Part shown: positions 1 through 11,095 of the stretch, piece after piece | Layout: the number at the start of each line of letters is the position of its first letter | How positions within the stretch are numbered: position 1 is the first letter of the stretch | NCBI GenBank assembly: GCA_015680685.1 | Contig: MNCI01009439.1 | Span: 309,904-373,903, forward strand | Reading direction: 5' to 3' | DNA length: 64,000 nt | Source of the DNA: Gnetum montanum | Lineage: Eukaryota; Streptophyta; Gnetopsida; Gnetales; Gnetaceae | Made by a program: the position numbers and the translations under genes | The notes under the pieces: model-generated | The model's input: only the letters and a program-made list of their open reading frames with translations | What the model was told of the DNA's origin: nothing | Databases searched by the model: none

Positions 1-989
1 GGCTACATTGTGCAGGTGGTGGAGGTGGTTGCTACTCCTCCTCTTTCTGTGTGGTGGTAGGAGTTTTTTCTTTCATCATCTCTTGCCACAAGGCAATTGA
101 GGTGCACTGGATTACATCATTGGAATATTGTGCTATCCCTGCCTATTTGCATAATTTTTGAATTAGGCAAGGAAAGGGGAGAGCTCGTCTTCCACATTCA
201 TTCTCAGTGAACCTCTTTTCAATCTCCAGAAAAAGTAGCTATGGAAGACTCATGGGAAATTTCCCACTCAAGGTAGCACATGCACGAGAGGAGAAGGCTG
301 TGATTTTACTGGGTCTTACCATTGGGTTTAGGTGGTAAGGTGCAATCTTTGAGTACACACTCTCCACTATGGTTAAGGAGCCAAATTCCTTGTGCTCTAC
401 CCCATAGCACCGTTTGGTCCATTTCACCTTTACCTTTGGATCTACCTACTTTGGAATCTCTACCACGTCTACCTTAGTTTCGGGCAACCCCAGAGCCTGG
501 GCTATCGTCACTAAAGAGTAAGAGACATAAATGTCCTTGATTCTTAATCTAAACCCTGGTTTTCGATTCGTCCATAAGAGATAAGTTTCTCCTAATTATC
601 ATTCACCACTGGTTGTGATGATTGGCCACATCGAAGAGTTTTGCAGTTGGAGACTCACGTCTTCTAGTGCGTTCTTGAGGAATGGTCCAAAATTTAACTC
701 TTGAAGGACCATTCGTTGCATCTCGCACAACGTGATAGCATCAAGGAAAGCTTGGGTTAGGGTGACCTCAAGCCGTGGTACTACCCAAGTGGTCTCATCC
801 CCGAGTGATTGCTCGCCAGGAATCTCCTCTTCGGAAATTTGATGAATAGATTCCACATCAGGTCTTTCGTGGAAGGGCCTAGTTGCATGTGAGCCCTCCG
901 TGTGCACTGGTAGTTGCACACCTCATCCCCTTCCCATGTGTGGGTGCTTGTCCCTTGGTTGTGATGGTCCATTGTCCCTTGGGTTCCAT
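1..989 (-). pseudogene. AL1 aORF, N-terminal third (coiled-coil protein of Athila-like element), broken
   Basis: This is the start of the additional ORF found after integrase in this family. The ATG at 989-987 directly follows TTTGATTGCAG, a good splice-acceptor match with a CTAAC branch-point-like site just upstream. Recognisable blocks shared with AL4 and AL2 are LEVTLTQAFLDAIT, LNFGPFLKNALEDV and the later WTKRCYGVEHKEFGS. Several in-frame stops and frame changes interrupt it. The full protein in AL2 and AL4 is about 950 residues, with a globular N-terminal third and a long coiled coil; only the N-terminal third is inside the window. Function unknown. Confidence 0.75.
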
Positions 990-1365
990 CTGCAATCAAA
1001 CATAACTACCCGTTAGACTTTTCATAAGTAGCTTAAGATGGTCCGTATATACCTTCTCAGTTTGACCAAGTTATGTTATTGGCACATGCATACCATTAAG
1101 TCTTCCGAAGCATTAATTTATGGGTTAGGGTCAAAGTTTTCATAATTAACCAATTAATTAACTAATCAATTAATTATAGCTAATTTCACAAAGGCACCAC
1201 CCCCCACGACTGAGAGCATACATCCGATTGCTTAAAAGGGGAAGTATCGGTTGATGTGGACTCGCGACAGAATGTAGGTGCATTGGGAAAGGTTAGGTAG
1301 AAAAAATGGCAAAACTCCCCTCAATTTGGGCTCCAAATGATGAAAAATGGCAAAGTGAAGTGGGG

Positions 1366-1475
1366 TATATATAGGGGTTAGGCGCTACGTAGACGAGGCC
1401 ATGTAGACGCGACCGTGTATACGTAGTCATTGCATCGACGAGGCCCCGTTGACGCAGGGGTGTTTACCCATTGAC
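1366..1475 (-). promoter_or_regulatory. AL1 putative internal promoter upstream of aORF
   Basis: In sense orientation a CG-rich cluster of short palindromes and near-palindromes (CTACGTAG, GTATAC, GTCGATG repeats) is followed by TATATATA at 1373-1366, 377 bp before the aORF ATG. The start of the element's own LTR has the same layout: a palindrome cluster, then CTATAAATA. The internal copy could therefore be a second promoter for the aORF. Promoter activity is inference. Confidence 0.45.
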
Positions 1476-2230
1476 TAGTATTGACCAACCCATATAAAGC
1501 TTGAAATGATGAATTTGAAATGCCAAATTGAGGTGGTTGAAGCATGTGAGAGGCCTGGACATGGCTAAGGAAATGAGGAAGGGAATTGGGCTTAAAAAAG
1601 AGACAAAAATAGGAGAACGAGACGTAAAAAGAACCTCGTGGGAAATAAATCGAGCGATGGGACTCGAAAACTAGTCAACCATGAAATCCAAAGGATGGGA
1701 GGCTTAACAAGTGGAACCAAGGGGATGCAGGTGGGTCCTCGCCATAGTAGGCCATAGCCTTAGTAGCCCCTACATAGCCCTGACACCGAGGTTCGTGGGC
1801 CTCGGGGTCAAGAAATGGTGTTCACCAGGTAAGACTCCTACCTAAGAGATCCTACCAAGGCATGTGAAACCCATGGATACCATGACACACTTTAATGACA
1901 TAAAATAGGAAGTGAGGTGAGGAATGGAGAGAATGGGGTGAGGAGAGAGAGATGAGAGAATGGTATTCCGATCATTGGTCACATGAAACCCCATTTGTAG
2001 ATGTGGTTAAGTGACTTGGTAGAACCTTTCCTGAGTTCAGACCCAAAACCATCTGTATTTAGTGACATTGTAGCAATAGACGAAGTCTCGACCATCCCCC
2101 AAAGAAGCAAGAATGACCCCATAGAGAACCACCACTCCAACAAACATGAGAGGAAGGAAGGGAACGGGACAAAGTTAGAGGGCACCAAGGAAGCCCCATA
2201 ACTAGTGTGGTGGCCCGTTAGAGGCTGTCT

Positions 2231-2419
2231 AAGGGGTGTGCTTTGAATTCCCACATAGTGATTTTGGTTTCTTTTCGGGGGGAACCACACCATGCAAAGA
2301 CCCATGCGTGTTCGCATGCATTTGACCAAGGGGTGTGCTTTGAATCCTCATTTTTATTTCTTTAATTTTGTTTTTTTTGAATTTTTGAATTTTTTCAGTG
2401 AGGACCACACCATGCAAGG
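2231..2419 (-). repeat. AL1 duplicated GGTGTGG...CACACCCC repeat
   Basis: Two copies about 97 bp apart. On the plus strand each starts AAGGGGTGTGCTTTGAAT (2231 and 2328) and ends with CCACACCATGCAA (to 2299 and 2419). In element sense GGTGTG and CACACC of each unit can pair to form a hairpin with a loop of roughly 50 nt. AL4 and AL2 also have two copies; AL3 has one. Confidence 0.65.
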
Positions 2420-2524
2420 TCGAACTGCCCAAAAGCTTCCATGGAGAGAAGGACGTGGAGTTGTAGGAAATCTTCAAGGATACACCAACAACCCAAGGGA
2501 TAGAAGAGAATGACGAATATTGCA

Positions 2525-2544
2525 ATCCCCTTGAAGTCACACCC
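2525..2544 (-). other. AL1 conserved spacer motif
   Basis: GGGTGTGACTTCAAGGGGAT in element sense. It recurs in all six Athila-like elements of the window, although the surrounding spacer is strongly diverged. No coding potential is associated with it. Confidence 0.7.
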
Positions 2545-3109
2545 GATTCAAGCCAGTGGGTCATCCCTAAGTCTGGGAACTACACAAGTCACATAGTAAT
2601 TACAATGTTTTTAAGTGAAGGGGTTGCATGTTCTCAACAGAGGGAAAACCATGGAGTGGATGAATGGGTGGGTGACATGAACTCATTTCCGATTTTATGA
2701 GTGGAAAGTAGACGTAAAGTCCAAAAAGAAACATGTGAGGGAAAAAACTAGACAACTTGATGGGTGAGTGTACATTACCCATCACAACGAAAACCATCCA
2801 AACTAGACATTTGAAGACAACAAGACAATAGATTAGCAATTACTGAAAAAATAAAACATTCAGAAAGAAATGAAAAATAAGTAAAAAAAGGAAAAAATGT
2901 ATGAAGAATTTGCAAACGTATAAATGATGGTAAAAAACAAAAAGTGTAAAAAAAAAATGAAAAAACAGGGAGGGGGTGTAGTGGAATGGATCAGCAGGGA
3001 GGATGGTCTCCCCCATGACTGGGTGGAAAGGAGGAGACACAAAAAATGGAGCATGGCCATCCTGGTGATGATGAGGTGGTTGCACTGGTTGAGTGGAGTT
3101 TGTAGAAAG

Positions 3110-4380
3110 GTTTTAGTAATTGGTGGTTGATTAACTGTGTTTTGGTGGGGTCCTCAAGTTTGTGGATAAGTAAGGCCCCAGATGGGAAGGTGTTGGAGAC
3201 AATGTAAGATCCCTCCCATAGTGTTTGAAACTTGGTTGGTTAAGATACATGTGATGGGTTCCAATATAGTACTTTATCTCCACATCTGAACAAGACCTTC
3301 CAGATCCTAAGATCATGTCATTTTTTATTGTAGGCCTTGTGGATCTCATTGGAGGATAGGGCCACTAATCAGTTCTCATCTAGCACACTTAAATTGATCA
3401 TTTTTTCGCGTTGTGCTAGCAGTAGGTCAAGACCTAAGTCACTGGTGGTGGATAGTGTGGAGAGTTTGTCTTGAATTAGAAGTGTTGGCAACTTTCCGTA
3501 CACTAACTCATAGGGAGTGTACCCTACAGGAAGTTTCCAAGTGGAGCGATAGGCCCATAGGGCATTGTTAAGCTTAGTGCTCCAATCCCTCCTGTATTTG
3601 CTGATGGTTCAAGTAAGGATCTTGGTAATCTCCCTATTGGTGACTTCGGCCTGCCCGTTGGCTTGGGGGTGATAGGGAGTTTTAAATTTATGCGTTACCC
3701 CTAAGCGCTGCATGAGTTTTTGAAAAGCGACACCCATAAAATGAGTTCCATTATTAGAAATGAGTGCATGTGGCACTCTAAACCTGTTAACAATTTGTTT
3801 CTAGACAAATCATGCGGTGGTTTTGGAAGAATCGTCCATGACAACTATTGCTTTTGCCCACTTTGTACAGTAGTCCATAGCCATGATGATTTATGCCTTT
3901 CTATTTGATAGGGGTGTGATGGGTCCCATGAAGTTGATGCGCCAAATGTCAAAGGGCTCCAGTGGCTGGATCCACTGTTGAGGTCCCTCCAACCATGCCA
4001 TCATCCCACCATCCCTCTGGTATCATTCACAGGAGTAGGTGAACCATTGTGTGTCCCTGAAGATGGTGGGCCAGTAATACCTTGCAAGTAGGATCTTAAT
4101 GGCAGTGCGGCATCCAGCATAGTGGCCCCCACAAGGGCCCTCATGAGCATCCTAGAGGACGTGTAGCATATCATCATCAGGGACACACCATCGAACCAAG
4201 CCAACTGTGCACACCTTGTAAAGGTGACCATTAATCTCCATGAAACGCTTGGCCTAATGGAGATACTGTTGTTTCTACTGATGGTTCCACTCCTTTGGCA
4301 ACTCTTGAGTGGTGAGGTAGGTGAGGATGTGGCCGAACCAAGGGGATTCCTTGGGCACTTGTGGATCAACTGTGCCTATG
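3110..4380 (-). pseudogene. AL1 integrase (degenerate)
   Basis: Integrase of the Ty3/gypsy pol, which would insert the cDNA. Visible in order are the H2C2 finger region with GPCGGHYAG near 4130, the catalytic core beginning AMDYCTKW near 3890, SNNGTHF (catalytic Asp changed to Asn) near 3760, HPQANGQAEVTNREI near 3670 (catalytic Glu kept), and the C-terminal GPY/F-type module near 3200, here with GSY. Stops interrupt it, several at Gln positions. It is downstream of RNase H in the same pol and is followed by the spacer. Confidence 0.85.
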
Positions 4381-4870
4381 AAGAGGAGTTCATCTAGAAA
4401 TTGGTCGAATAAGGGCTCCTCCTCTTCTGCATCATCCCATCGCAACCAAGACAAGTGGTCAGCAACCACATTCTTAGTCCCCCTTCCTATCTACCATGGT
4501 AAGATCAAACTCCTAAAGAATCACCAGCCACCAAATTATGTGGGGGCTCACCATTGGTTTGTTCATCAGGAACTGGATAGCACTGTGGTCAATATGCACA
4601 AACACCTCATATCTGAGCACATAGTACCGAAATTTGTCCAAGGCGAACAACACTGCCATTAATTCCTTTTCGGTGGTGGTGTAGTTCAACTAAGCACCCA
4701 CAATGCTACGACTTGCATAGTGGATATAATAAAGATGTTTTTGATCATCACACTATGTAAGCACAGCTCCCGAGACGTATTTGGTGCATCTGTCATAATG
4801 TGAAAGGGTATGGACCAATCAAGTGCTGGTAGAATTAGAGTTTCTATGAGTTTTTGTTTCAGCACTTAGA
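4381..4870 (-). pseudogene. AL1 RNase H (badly degenerate)
   Basis: Ribonuclease H domain that follows RT in Ty3/gypsy pol. The remnant begins at IMTDAPN near 4800, where relatives have DASNYA, and ends in VVADHLSWLRW near 4460. The middle is readable only by changing frame. AL4 has the best-preserved equivalent at 46510-46970. Confidence 0.7.
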
Positions 4871-5873
4871 ATGTAGACTCACACTCCTTGTTCCAGATGA
4901 ATAGAGTGTCCTTCTTTCTCAGCTCTACCAATGGCTTGACAATCTTTGAGAAGTTTTTAATGAATCGCCGGTAGTAACCAGTGTGTCCAAGGAACAAACG
5001 GACATCTTTGACGATACTTGGTTGGTGGGTGATTCCTTGGATAACCCTGATCTTTTCAGGATCTATGCTGATCCCTGTTTGTGAGATGTGATGCCCCAAC
5101 ACTATGCCCTCTTGGACCATCAAATGGCTCTTCTGCCAATTGAGCCATAGATTGGTATCTACACACCTTTTCAGAACTTGCTCCAGATGGTCCAAGGCTT
5201 GCTCAAACATGGCCACATAGGTGGAGAAGTCATCCATGAAGACTTCCATCCCATTGTCAATTTGTTGCTGGAAGATGCTTAGGACAAGGCATTGGAACGT
5301 AGTGGGCACATTGCACAGGTCAAAGGGCATCTTCTTGTATGCAAACGTCCCCCATGGACTCGTGAAAGTAGTTTTGGCCTGGTCTTCTGGTGCTATTTGG
5401 ATTTGGTTATAACCACTATAACTATCCAAAAAGGTGTAGTAGCAGTGCTCAGCTATGGTGTCCAACACCTAGTCCACAAATGGAAGTGGGAAGTGGTCCT
5501 TGAAGGTCGCCATATTGAGCAATCGAAAATCAATACAAACCCTCCACTTGCCATCTTTCTTGGGCATGATAACGAGTGGGCTAACCCATTTGCTATTAAT
5601 GAAAGAATAGATGAATCCTGCCTTTATCAATTGTTTGATTTCATCTTTTACAACCTGCTTCAATTTGGGATTCAACCATATTTATGGCTGTCGTCGTGGC
5701 TTCATGGAAGGGTTAAGATAGATCTGATGCTGGCAGACCCTGGGATCAACTCTAGTCAACTCCGGATATGACCATGCGAATGCATCAACCCATTTGTTTA
5801 CCACCTCCAACAACTTCTTCTTCTGTTTTGGTGCAAGGGTGGCATTAATTATTATCAGCTTGTCATTTTGCAA
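4866..5873 (-). pseudogene. AL1 reverse transcriptase
   Basis: Reverse transcriptase of Athila-like pol. The pre-RT segment AFAWSYPEL (about 5780) leads into KAGFIYSFINSKWVSPLV and KWRVCIDFRLLN (finger/palm blocks). A stop at 5468 sits where relatives have Gln. An open 200-codon stretch follows with YSGYNQI, PFDLCNVPTTFQ, the catalytic FMDDFSTY box near 5235 and GHTGYYRRFIKNFSKI in the thumb/connection. The YxDD-type box is intact. Best-preserved RT in the window by open length. Confidence 0.9.
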
Positions 5874-6104
5874 AAATGCGTACTCTAAGTGAGCCGGTAA
5901 AGACTTTAACTCAAGGGGCTCTTGTTTGAAGCTCTTAGGGATTTCTAGCTTCCCTTAGTTATCTTGGTCAGCAACAGTGGAGACCTATTAATGAATCTCT
6001 TCCATTTCATCTCTGCTATCAATGTAGGCTTGTACAAGCCCCTCTAATGGTTTCATGCACAATGTGCTACTAGTAGGATCAGCTATTAGCCACTGGGTGC
6101 CCTC

Positions 6105-6644
6105 TTAGTTAGTGGCTGTTGCGTACAGGAACTGTTGAACAAGTGATTTCTCGGTACATCGACTACATGCTTGAATGGATATCTGCTTAGAGAACCATAA
6201 TTGTTGCACAAAGTTGCACCCTGAGTCACTGTATGCGATGCATGGAACACATTTTTTCTCGATCTTCCCGAAAGGATTTTCCTTTGAAATTTCAAGGGAT
6301 AGATCACGGAGGCCTAGTCGTGCATCCATCGTGCTTAGCCAGGCCCTTCCCATGATTATTGGGAAGTTTCTCTTGTAGTTCTCTACATGAATGACCAGAA
6401 AATCAGTAGGGTAGGACCATCCACAAACAGTGGTTACAATGTCTTCCACCAATCCCAAGGGAACGGTGATGGACTGGTCTACTAACTCGAGTTGGATGTT
6501 GCTCTTCTTTAGTGAGGGAAGGTTCCAGTTCTTATACATATCATGAGAGATCAAATTGATCCTTGACCTCGAGTCCAAAAGAGCTTTGCATGGCTCGTTC
6601 CCTGCCACCTGAAGATAGATGAGGGGGCTTCCCGGATCACTCAA
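6105..6644 (-). pseudogene. AL1 retropepsin-like aspartic protease domain
   Basis: Open stretch of 179 codons. The catalytic triplet appears as DSR in KALLDSRSRINLI near 6575 (normal D-S/T-G), so the active site is lost. The downstream IIMGRAWL block near 6360 matches the hydrophobic-Gly-Arg segment of retropepsins. It lies between gag and RT as in other Ty3/gypsy elements. Confidence 0.8.
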
Positions 6645-6649
6645 TTTCT

Positions 6650-9154
6650 AGGGAAGGTGACCAGCCTTGATCTAGTCGGTCACAGCATGCGTGAGCATGA
6701 CCGTCTGGACATTGGAGTGCTATTGTTGTTTGCTTGGAGGTTACTCTGGTGGTGGAATAGTGGAGGTGCTTGTAGGTTCAAAGGCACTGGCCACAGGTGT
6801 ATGCGAGGGTATGTTCAAAATCGTTGGGTTGGAAAAAGGGACGTTTCTGTGGCTTGGGTTCTGGTCCACTCGGCTGAGGTGCCGGTTGTAAGTTAACAGC
6901 CCTCGTAGTGTTTCGTTGTTGTGGCTGTGGTAGTATCTCTCCCTGCATCGGAGGTGTAGGTGATAGCTAAGTGGGGTATTGTGGAGGAGTGGAAGGAGAA
7001 GGTGATGGAGGGTAAAAGAGATGTGGGTTTCCCCCCTGAGGTGATGGAGATTGAGGGCAAAAATACTCGAGGGGGTGGTAATGACTTTGAAAGGTTGCAT
7101 GGCTGGAAGAGTCCCTTGGAGAGACTAATTTCTAAACATAGTACCCATAGGGATCTAGCTGTTTGTAAGGGTATTGCTACCTTGGAGGTGGCATCCCCCA
7201 TGTTTGTGGGTGTTGCCACTGTTGGAAGTATTCATACAGTTGTGATGGCACTCCACTTGGATAGTATCCTTATTGTTGTAGGTGGAACCACCTAGAATTA
7301 CCTTGTGGATAAGGCAACCTTCAGGGTGTTTGCCATTGTGCCAAGCGAGGGTTTAATGCATACACCCCAGACTCTTGAAGATGCGACACCACAAGACAAC
7401 ATCCCTTAGGATGTTCATATTGGCATATGCCACATTCATCATCCTCCTCAATGTTAGAGTCTGCAACCTACTCTACTACGATAACCTTGCCCTTTCCCTT
7501 ATATTGGGCATGTTCAACTTCCTTCTTCCTACGTTGATCGTGGTTATCACCTTGTCCTCTGGACTCCTCTGTGATTTTCAACACACTTTGGACCCTTTTG
7601 CCCAAAGAGTCCCACATCTTATCCACCTTCATCGAAATTTGAGATGTGAACTTTTGTAACGGCAAGGTATTTCAGTTTACCACTGCTTCCAGTGATGATT
7701 CTTTTTCCTCATCACAAAAATGGACTTTCCTTTTCTTGAGGGAAGGATCTCGGTTGAATTCTTTTGCACTCTTCTTTTTTCTAAGTTCACCTTCCTCCTT
7801 GGCCACCTGTTCAATGAGGCATTGCAATTGATGGGCCCTTAGCTTCGACAGTCGTCCCTAGGCATACATGCTAAGGATCTTTCACATTTCAAAATGGAGC
7901 CCATCAATGATGTGGTGAAGCTGTGCCCGATGAGAGTAACCATGACTAGGACACTGATGCAACAATGAGTAGTACCTGCTCATGGTGGCATCCAAGGGTT
8001 CATGATTCCTTTGTTTCCAGCCTTGGATCTTCCATCTCAGGTTCACCACTCTAGAGTATGTTTGATACTTGTCAGTGAAAATTTCAAGCATTGTTCTCCA
8101 TCTTCTGATTGATTCTGGCTCCAAGGACTAGTACCAACTTTTAGCTTCTTTGATGAGTGTGCGAGGGAACAACTTCAGCTTCTGCCAATCATTGTCAATG
8201 TTTTGCATGGTGCAGGCATCATGGAATTCTTGCAGGTGAGTTTGCGGATCATAGTTGTATCCCCCTACAAATCTACGAATGTTGTTCATATCAACGTGCT
8301 TGATCTAGCTATCCTTCATGTGCCTACTAGGGATTTGAACTACCTCAGTGATCTGAAGCATACTCCGGGTAGCCAACAACTGCTCATCTGAATCATAGTC
8401 CTACTAAGGACCATGATGTCTGTGACGATCCCGACTATCTCTCCTTTCATGCTAGCGAGCATCATGTGATTTCTCAGATGCTTCCTCACATTGTCCCTTC
8501 CAAACCTTTTTCCACTGTCCTTTTGCTTCCTCCTACCTTGGTTATGATCAAAGCTTGAGTTGGATGAAGGAGAACGAGAGCAAGAGGATGGAGAAGAAGG
8601 AGAAGGATCTCTCCCTCTACCCTGATGACAGTCCTGATCATCCTGTTCATCTTTACTATGTGACCCTCCATCCCCTTAGGGATCATGGCCACCTAGATGC
8701 TTGAACTGAATCATGGATTGGAGGACCTGTTGCCCCAGGGGAATTTCGGTTGAATGGGTGTCATGAAAGATGGGATCCCCATCGTCTTGTAGCCCTTGCG
8801 AGAATAAGGGGTTACTGAATTATTTCCCCTTTAGCTGTTCATATTTGTCTACCTGTTGCTGATCTCTTACTTGTTGAGCCTCAGTGGGATGATAGTCTCG
8901 GTAGTCATGGTCCTCCATGACATACTCTGCTCTAAGGTCCTAGATGCCCAATCTGCCAAGATTGTGAAATAGCATCGTAGGAGCTGATCGGTCAGGGGGT
9001 GTACAATATTTTCCTCCATGTCCCGCCATCGTAGATGCTCATACTAATCTAGGATGAATGTGAAATCAGGGACGTACTCATCGGGATGCTTGTAAACCAC
9101 CCGACACTCCTATGGCATCAGTGGGGTGGCTATCTCCCTCCTACGAGAAGACAT
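6650..9154 (-). pseudogene. AL1 gag (capsid/nucleocapsid polyprotein), broken
   Basis: The start ATG at 9154-9152 (MSSRRRE) matches AL4 (51280). Order: an N-terminal domain with HPDEYVPDFTF and HLRWRDMEE (about 9090-8980); a charged low-complexity linker (8700-8400); a Retrotrans_gag-like capsid part with WRTMLEIFTDKYQTYSRV (about 8090), EPLDATMSRYYSLLH and HHIIDGL; a coiled-coil part (about 7665-7470); a Cys/His remnant CGICQYEHP near 7420; and a Pro/Tyr/Gln-rich tail up to the protease. Many stops and frame changes. Confidence 0.75.
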
Positions 9155-9302
9155 ATTGCACATTAGATGGTCCATGTAATTGATGTACCTTACTACTAAT
9201 TTTAATCCGCTTAGCGTGCATAAATATTTCTATCCTGGGTCCATTCCAATAACTTGAATGATAATTTCACCAAGGTTAGATGATGCATGTAAGACTTAAC
9301 AG

Positions 9303-9320
9303 TCCCTGGTAACGGTGCCA
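9303..9320 (-). other. AL1 primer binding site (tRNA-Asp type)
   Basis: Minus-strand TGGCACCGTTACCAGGGA, one base after the LTR. It resembles TGGCGCCGTTGCCGGGGA, the complement of the plant tRNA-Asp 3' end used by Athila elements, with 3 differences. Confidence 0.8.
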
Positions 9321-9321
9321 A

Positions 9322-10223
9322 TGATGAGCGGCTAGGTACCTCTACGCCCAACCATGCGAATCACGAGGTTCACACGCGACTCGATCGAATTCCGTAGACT
9401 GTAAGCACTTGAAATACACCAGACCCTAATGAGTGAAACCTTGGGTTAAAATGGTCGTTGTCCTTCTAATATCACTTGTGAGGTTCTGATTACGATGGTT
9501 AAGTGAGATTAAGGCTAATGATTTTTATAGCTTTTTGCATATCTTTTGGCGGCTAATTTAAGGTATGAAAAGTAAGGAATAAACTATTATATAATCTATA
9601 ATTATCCTAGCTTATACTTTAACTATTCCTAGCACAAGTATCTAATCCCATCTTCCGAACACGTTCTGAGTATCTCTTAACACTTCTGGGTGACCAGACG
9701 TTAAGTGTCACTAGGCTTACCAAGTGTTTGATTTACGTTCAAGATGGTCATACTTATGGCCTTTATGAACTACGAATAAGCAGAGCGATCAAGATAATAA
9801 TAATGGAAACTTAAGTAATTAACACAACATAAACATCTTAAACTATTGAATGCATAAAATAGCTAAGTCCAAATGCTACAAGGAATGCTTGAATAGTTCA
9901 TCTTTATTGTCGTCACGCTAATGGGCTCAGATACATCAATGCTTGAATAAAGAGCTGATCACTTTTTTTACATCTGCTGCGGGCACTTGAAAAATATTCT
10001 ATCTCATGTGAGAACAAACTACAAGAGCTTTGCTACAACTAACTGAAAGATGCCTAAATGAGGCAGAAGGCCCTCTTATTTATAGGCCGAGATATGTAGC
10101 TACATAAACGAGGCCACGTTGATGTAGGAAGGCTACATCGATAGGCCCGCGTCGACATGGCCATGTATACGCGGCCCCATATATGTGGCCCAGTCGATGC
10201 ATCGACTTAATGACACTTCATCA
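9322..10223 (-). repeat. AL1 5' LTR
   Basis: 902 bp, TGATGA...TCATCA ends, alignable along its length with the two AL4 LTRs. In sense it starts with a palindrome-rich block (about 10208-10090) that includes a perfect 16-bp palindrome at 10192-10207 (AGTCGATGCATCGACT). A TATA box CTATAAATA follows at 10084-10076. Confidence 0.9.
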
Positions 10224-11043
10224 ACATCTTGCATTGGGCCTAGTTGTAGTTAGATGTCTAATCCTTGAAGTAGATGTCTAAACTAGCTTTTTTATAACTA
10301 TTGCATGAATTCTGAGAAGTTTTTGGAAACTCAAAGGGTATAAGACTAACTGGAATTCTTAGGAATTAGGCAAGTGCTATTCATTGAAAGATCTATTCTC
10401 AACTACTCAAGAGAATTTGTCTTTGTTCTTCATTGATTCATCATTTTTATATTTTGTATTATGAGCTTCAAGTGCAAGGAATTCTATAAATCAAGTTACA
10501 CTCTTTCCTTGATCTTTTTCTTTATTTCTTTGTAGCCCTATGGGTTAGATGTGCTTCTTGCGAAAGGAATCTTTGTTAAGCTTACTAGGACCTTGCAAGG
10601 TTAAGTGGTTTGGCATTGACAAAATAATTCGATGTCGAGGTTATGTTTGTAAAGGTTGTGGGATCCTTTAGACCACATTTTGATCTTGGTGGGACCTTAC
10701 AGGGTTGAGTGGTTTTGTAGTAGCAAAATACTCCTATGCAAAGCTCATATTTGTAAAGGTTGTGGGATCCTTTAAACTACATTTTAAGCTTATTGGGACC
10801 TTGTGGGGTTGAATGGTTTCACAGCGATAAAACGCTTTAGAGCAAAGCTCAAAGTAAAGGTTGTGGTTTCCTTTAAACCACATATTGGAAGTAACAAAAT
10901 CTAGAGGTATGTATGGATTCTACCCATTGTGTAGGGACTACCCAAGTTTGGGAACCATGTAAGAAATTATGTTTGATTTTGGTGGTTGTAGAGATTTTAA
11001 TTAGGGAACTTATTCAACCCCCTTTTTAAGTTCTTGATTCTTA
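10224..11043 (+). repeat. Copia 5' LTR, 3' portion (interrupted by AL1)
   Basis: Matches 38190-39012 of the 3' LTR, including CTCAAAGGGTATAAGACTAA and GAGAATTTGTCTTTGTTCTT. It ends in TTCTTGATTCTTA just before a TGATATCAGAG primer site. The left edge is the AL1 insertion point. Contains three 104-bp tandem units. Confidence 0.85.
10578..10890 (+). repeat. 104-bp tandem repeat in Copia LTR, about 3 units
   Basis: The GGGACC(T) landmark recurs at 10587 (aggacc), 10691 and 10795, exactly 104 bp apart. Each unit carries GGTTGTGGGATCCTTTA (third unit diverged). The same array with the same period is in the 3' LTR (38553, 38657, 38761). Confidence 0.85.
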
Positions 11044-11045
11044 GG

Positions 11046-11057
11046 TGATATCAGAGT
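11046..11057 (+). other. Copia primer binding site (initiator tRNA-Met type)
   Basis: TGATATCAGAGT just after the LTR, versus the usual plant Copia TGGTATCAGAGC, complementary to initiator tRNA-Met; 2 differences. Confidence 0.75.
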
Positions 11058-11095
11058 CTAATACTCTCAAGTTTGTACTTTAGATTTCAAGAGTG

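Larger units (their letters stand above)
990..3110 (-). other. AL1 noncoding spacer between integrase and aORF
   Basis: No sustained ORF. In element sense it holds: the conserved motif GGGTGTGACNTCAAGGGGAT (2525-2544 region); a 97-bp-spaced tandem repeat (2231-2419); the conserved block around 1729-1775 that in sense reads through CTACTATGG; a palindrome-rich stretch (1381-1475); a TATA box (1366-1373); and a splice-acceptor-like end at 990. The same items occur in the same order in AL4 and AL2. Confidence 0.7.
1..10223 (-). mobile_element. AL1: Athila-like Ty3/gypsy retrotransposon, truncated by window start
   Basis: Read on the minus strand the order is 5' LTR (9322-10223), tRNA-Asp-type primer site, gag, protease, RT, RNase H, integrase, noncoding spacer, aORF (runs off at base 1). 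The order, the primer type and an extra ORF after integrase place it in the Athila/Tat group of Ty3/gypsy. Its right end lies inside a Copia LTR: the flank 10224-10228 (acatc) joins sequence that matches the Copia 3' LTR near 38185-38205. The 3' LTR and left target duplication are outside the window. The coding regions carry many stops, so the copy is not autonomous. It is very similar to AL4. Confidence 0.9.

Noticed and set aside
5292-5771. 159-codon plus-strand ORF in AL1
   Set aside because: Antisense to the better-supported reverse transcriptase with its FMDD box.
10192-10207. Palindromes as transcription terminators
   Set aside because: Eukaryotic retroelement LTR context upstream of a TATA box; bacterial-type terminators are not relevant.
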